NCBI GenBank assembly: GCA_005843835.1
Contig: SZXZ01000002.1
Location: forward strand, 1 to 42,868
Length of the DNA: 42,868 nucleotides
Source of the DNA: Chlorobium sp.
GTDB taxonomy: Bacteria; Bacteroidota; Chlorobiia; Chlorobiales; Chlorobiaceae
Direction: 5' to 3'
A program made the position numbers and the translations under genes. Below, piece after piece: positions 41,201 through 42,868 of the stretch. The notes under the pieces are model-generated. The model ran no database searches. It was not told the origin of the DNA and saw only the letters and a program-made list of their open reading frames with translations. Within the stretch, counting starts at the first letter, position 1. The number at the start of each line of letters is the position of its first letter.

Positions 41201-42025
41201 TTAGGGGAATAATTTTTCAATTCTCTTGTCATCAATAGTTCCCTGCACTGCAACAGTGTAGTCACCGGATTTTGAATCAGGAACAGGAATTGTTGTGGTG
41301 ATAGTTCGCCGATTACCTGCGAGAACAGGAGTATTGTTCATTGCACCGACAGCAATAAAACCTTCAGGCAATTTTTTATCCTTAGGCCAGTTGAGGTAGT
41401 TGCTCATGGATTTAAACCCGGGGAACGTACCTTTTTTCCAGATGGCATAATCACCTTTTAATCGGGTGTGCACATTGCCGTTATTCTGCAGATCAACATG
41501 CAGTGCGCCTGATGTTCTGTCGAGCATTAAATTGTTTAATACCGCAGCGTGTTTTACCGGGTCAGTATAGCCATAGATTCCCACCCCAAGCTTGAATAAA
41601 ACTTCCACGCCTCCAGATGCTGATGAGGGTTGTTCTAAAAAATAGACAACAGCTCTATGTTCACCTGGAGTTGGAACTACTCGAGGACGAACTGAAAAAC
41701 GGATAACCTGTTCCTTACCGGGTTCTACAGTAAAGGATAGGGGATTTATCACCATCCATTGGTCAATTGATTGCGGGTTGGGGGGGAGAATTTTTACCTC
41801 ATTCTTTTCATCGAGAGCCCAGTTATAAACTTCAACTTTAAGGGTAATCGGGTTTTTTTTCAGGTTTTTTATTCTAAGAGACTCATTGACTGGCTGTGAG
41901 CCAATCTTTAGCTCGAACATTGCAGGAGATACGGCAATTTGACCGGGTGGATCATCAGCACGCAGGCTATTTGTCGAAAAAACAGAAAGCCACAGAATAC
42001 CGAAGATTACAATAAAGCGCCTCAT
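41201..42025 (-). CDS. PapD-like periplasmic pilus chaperone
   Basis: This is a predicted periplasmic chaperone for the neighbouring secreted subunit. The 274-residue protein has a signal peptide (about 1-23, ending SLRA) and a first immunoglobulin-like domain with IAVSPAMFELKIGSQPVNES, WMVINPLSFTVEPGKEQVIR and FSVRPRVVPTPGEHRAVVYF. These match the pattern of PapD-type chaperones (P-x-x-x-x-(I/L), basic residues in strand G region, then E-x-R-A). A second domain (about 160-274) follows. It starts two bases after the subunit stop and precedes the usher. Confidence 0.75.
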   Translation of the reverse strand: MRRFIVIFGILWLSVFSTNSLRADDPPGQIAVSPAMFELKIGSQPVNESLRIKNLKKNPITLKVEVYNWALDEKNEVKILPPNPQSIDQWMVINPLSFTVEPGKEQVIRFSVRPRVVPTPGEHRAVVYFLEQPSSASGGVEVLFKLGVGIYGYTDPVKHAAVLNNLMLDRTSGALHVDLQNNGNVHTRLKGDYAIWKKGTFPGFKSMSNYLNWPKDKKLPEGFIAVGAMNNTPVLAGNRRTITTTIPVPDSKSGDYTVAVQGTIDDKRIEKLFP

Positions 42026-42027
42026 TA

Positions 42028-42648
42028 TTACTGAAAATTTACACCAGTGACATTGACTTTTATAGTACCAGTATAAGTGCCAGTTCGACTGGCCTTACTA
42101 AAGTCAAAGTAGAGTGTTAGCTGTTCTTTCAATGTCCAATTATTGCTACTTTTTGTTGGTGTTATAAAGGTTTTTGCATAAGTAACAGGAACAGTTGACG
42201 TACCATTTGTAAAGTCAGAAACTGTGTATGATGTTGTATAGGTTGGTGGATTGCTTGTGGTAAATGAGCTTGTTCTAAATGTCCAAGTCCATATCGGGTT
42301 GATCGTGCGTGATACTGTCAATGGATTCGGATCAGTCTGTGTGAGATCGAGACTTGTTGGCGCGTCAAAATTTATGTTGTATGAATTACTACCAGTATAG
42401 ATTATTGTCGCCTGTGGCAAAATTTCTGTTCCTGATATATTTGAGAGACTGGGATTACTAGAAATAGTAAAAATTGAATTAGTGACTGTTGGTAGTGCCG
42501 CATGCAGAGTGCAGGCGAATAGCAAATTAACTGACACAACTATCAGAAACAGTCTGAGATGTTGTAGTGCATTTTCAGCTATGCGTTCAATTATTCCTTG
42601 ATTAACGGTATTATCTGCGCTTAGGTTTGTTATGAATCGTTTCAGCAT
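42028..42648 (-). CDS. Secreted beta-rich subunit, putative pilin of the chaperone-usher-like locus
   Basis: This 206-residue exported protein is rich in Thr, Ser and Asn, with alternating polar/hydrophobic strands (TYTTSYTVSDFTNGTS, KEQLTLYFDFSKASRTGTY). The signal segment is unusual: about 32 residues precede the hydrophobic stretch LFLIVVSVNLLFA, and cleavage probably falls after LHA (about residue 50). The mature part has no cysteine. The final strand (GTYTGTIKVNVTGVNF) resembles the closing strand of pilins, which supports a subunit role, but no pilin family is recognised. It is the first gene of the three-gene locus, 2 bases before the chaperone gene. Confidence 0.55.
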   Translation of the reverse strand: MLKRFITNLSADNTVNQGIIERIAENALQHLRLFLIVVSVNLLFACTLHAALPTVTNSIFTISSNPSLSNISGTEILPQATIIYTGSNSYNINFDAPTSLDLTQTDPNPLTVSRTINPIWTWTFRTSSFTTSNPPTYTTSYTVSDFTNGTSTVPVTYAKTFITPTKSSNNWTLKEQLTLYFDFSKASRTGTYTGTIKVNVTGVNFQ

Positions 42649-42868
42649 GATGTAGTGGTGGTTATGCTTTTCTTAAAGTCAACCAGACGTGGAAATATTG
42701 AATTATGTTTATGGCGAGCATGTATAGGTATATCAAATGTCTTCTGTCTATAGGCAAGCCAACTGGAATTCATCAACAATAAATTAAAAGGAACAGATGT
42801 ACTTATAGTTATTACACTTTAGGGGTGTTTTTTAAAGGTAATTTTTTTTCTTCTTTTATTTACTAGTT
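42649..42868 (-). promoter_or_regulatory. Upstream region of the chaperone-usher-like operon
   Basis: This AT-rich stretch to the window edge has no gene. On the minus strand a TTGCCT followed after 17 bases by GATATA lies within about 42725-42760 and could be a weak promoter. No operator repeat was found. The region beyond the window may hold further genes of the locus. Confidence 0.3.

Overview
The window most likely comes from a green sulfur bacterium (Chlorobiaceae, Chlorobium/Pelodictyon type). The evidence is a BchP-type geranylgeranyl reductase next to a DUF2499/DUF3593 membrane protein of the kind known from cyanobacteria and plastids, an atpD-atpC pair apart from other ATP synthase genes with a very short epsilon subunit, a reductive 2-oxoacid:ferredoxin module (indolepyruvate oxidoreductase) and GTP-dependent PEP carboxykinase. 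No database search was possible, so the assignment rests on gene content and family recognition.

Layout. Positions 1-732 carry no intact gene, only a terminator-like hairpin and a possible decayed signalling gene. From 733 to 4872 on the plus strand lie secD, secF and a SurA-like periplasmic prolyl isomerase, an envelope protein export and folding group. gyrB, yraN and rnhB follow on the minus strand (4861-7914). A 387-base divergent spacer leads into rng, dapD and a ctp-type S41 protease (plus, 8302-12593). Minus-strand genes at 12594-19159 are the DUF2499-DUF3593 protein, bchP, glycyl-tRNA synthetase, clpS, an LD-carboxypeptidase and atpC/atpD, preceded by tRNA-Thr(CGU).

From 19538 to 25410 are a TlpA-like thioredoxin, pckG, a dodecin, a GPR1/FUN34/YaaH-family (acetate-type) membrane protein, a DHA3-type MFS exporter and msrB. 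From 25418 to 29859 a minus-strand operon tolC-usp-emrA-emrB encodes a tripartite efflux pump with a universal stress protein inside it. A near-consensus sigma-54 promoter lies upstream, and a GAF-AAA+-Fis sigma-54 activator is divergently encoded at 30104, which makes a self-contained regulated module.

From 32213 to 38304 a minus-strand operon reads iorA-iorB-paaK-(two unknown genes)-ACT-aminotransferase. These enzymes interconvert aryl acids, aryl-CoA, arylpyruvates and aromatic amino acids. The two unknown genes sit between paaK and the ACT gene and look like an added cassette. At the right edge (38483-42648) a secreted beta-rich subunit, a PapD-like chaperone and a divergent usher form a compact chaperone-usher-like surface assembly locus, which is the most unusual system in the window.

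Strongest leads: the chaperone-usher-like locus, the sigma-54-controlled efflux/stress module, the two-gene cassette in the IOR operon, and the DUF2499-DUF3593 fusion beside bchP.
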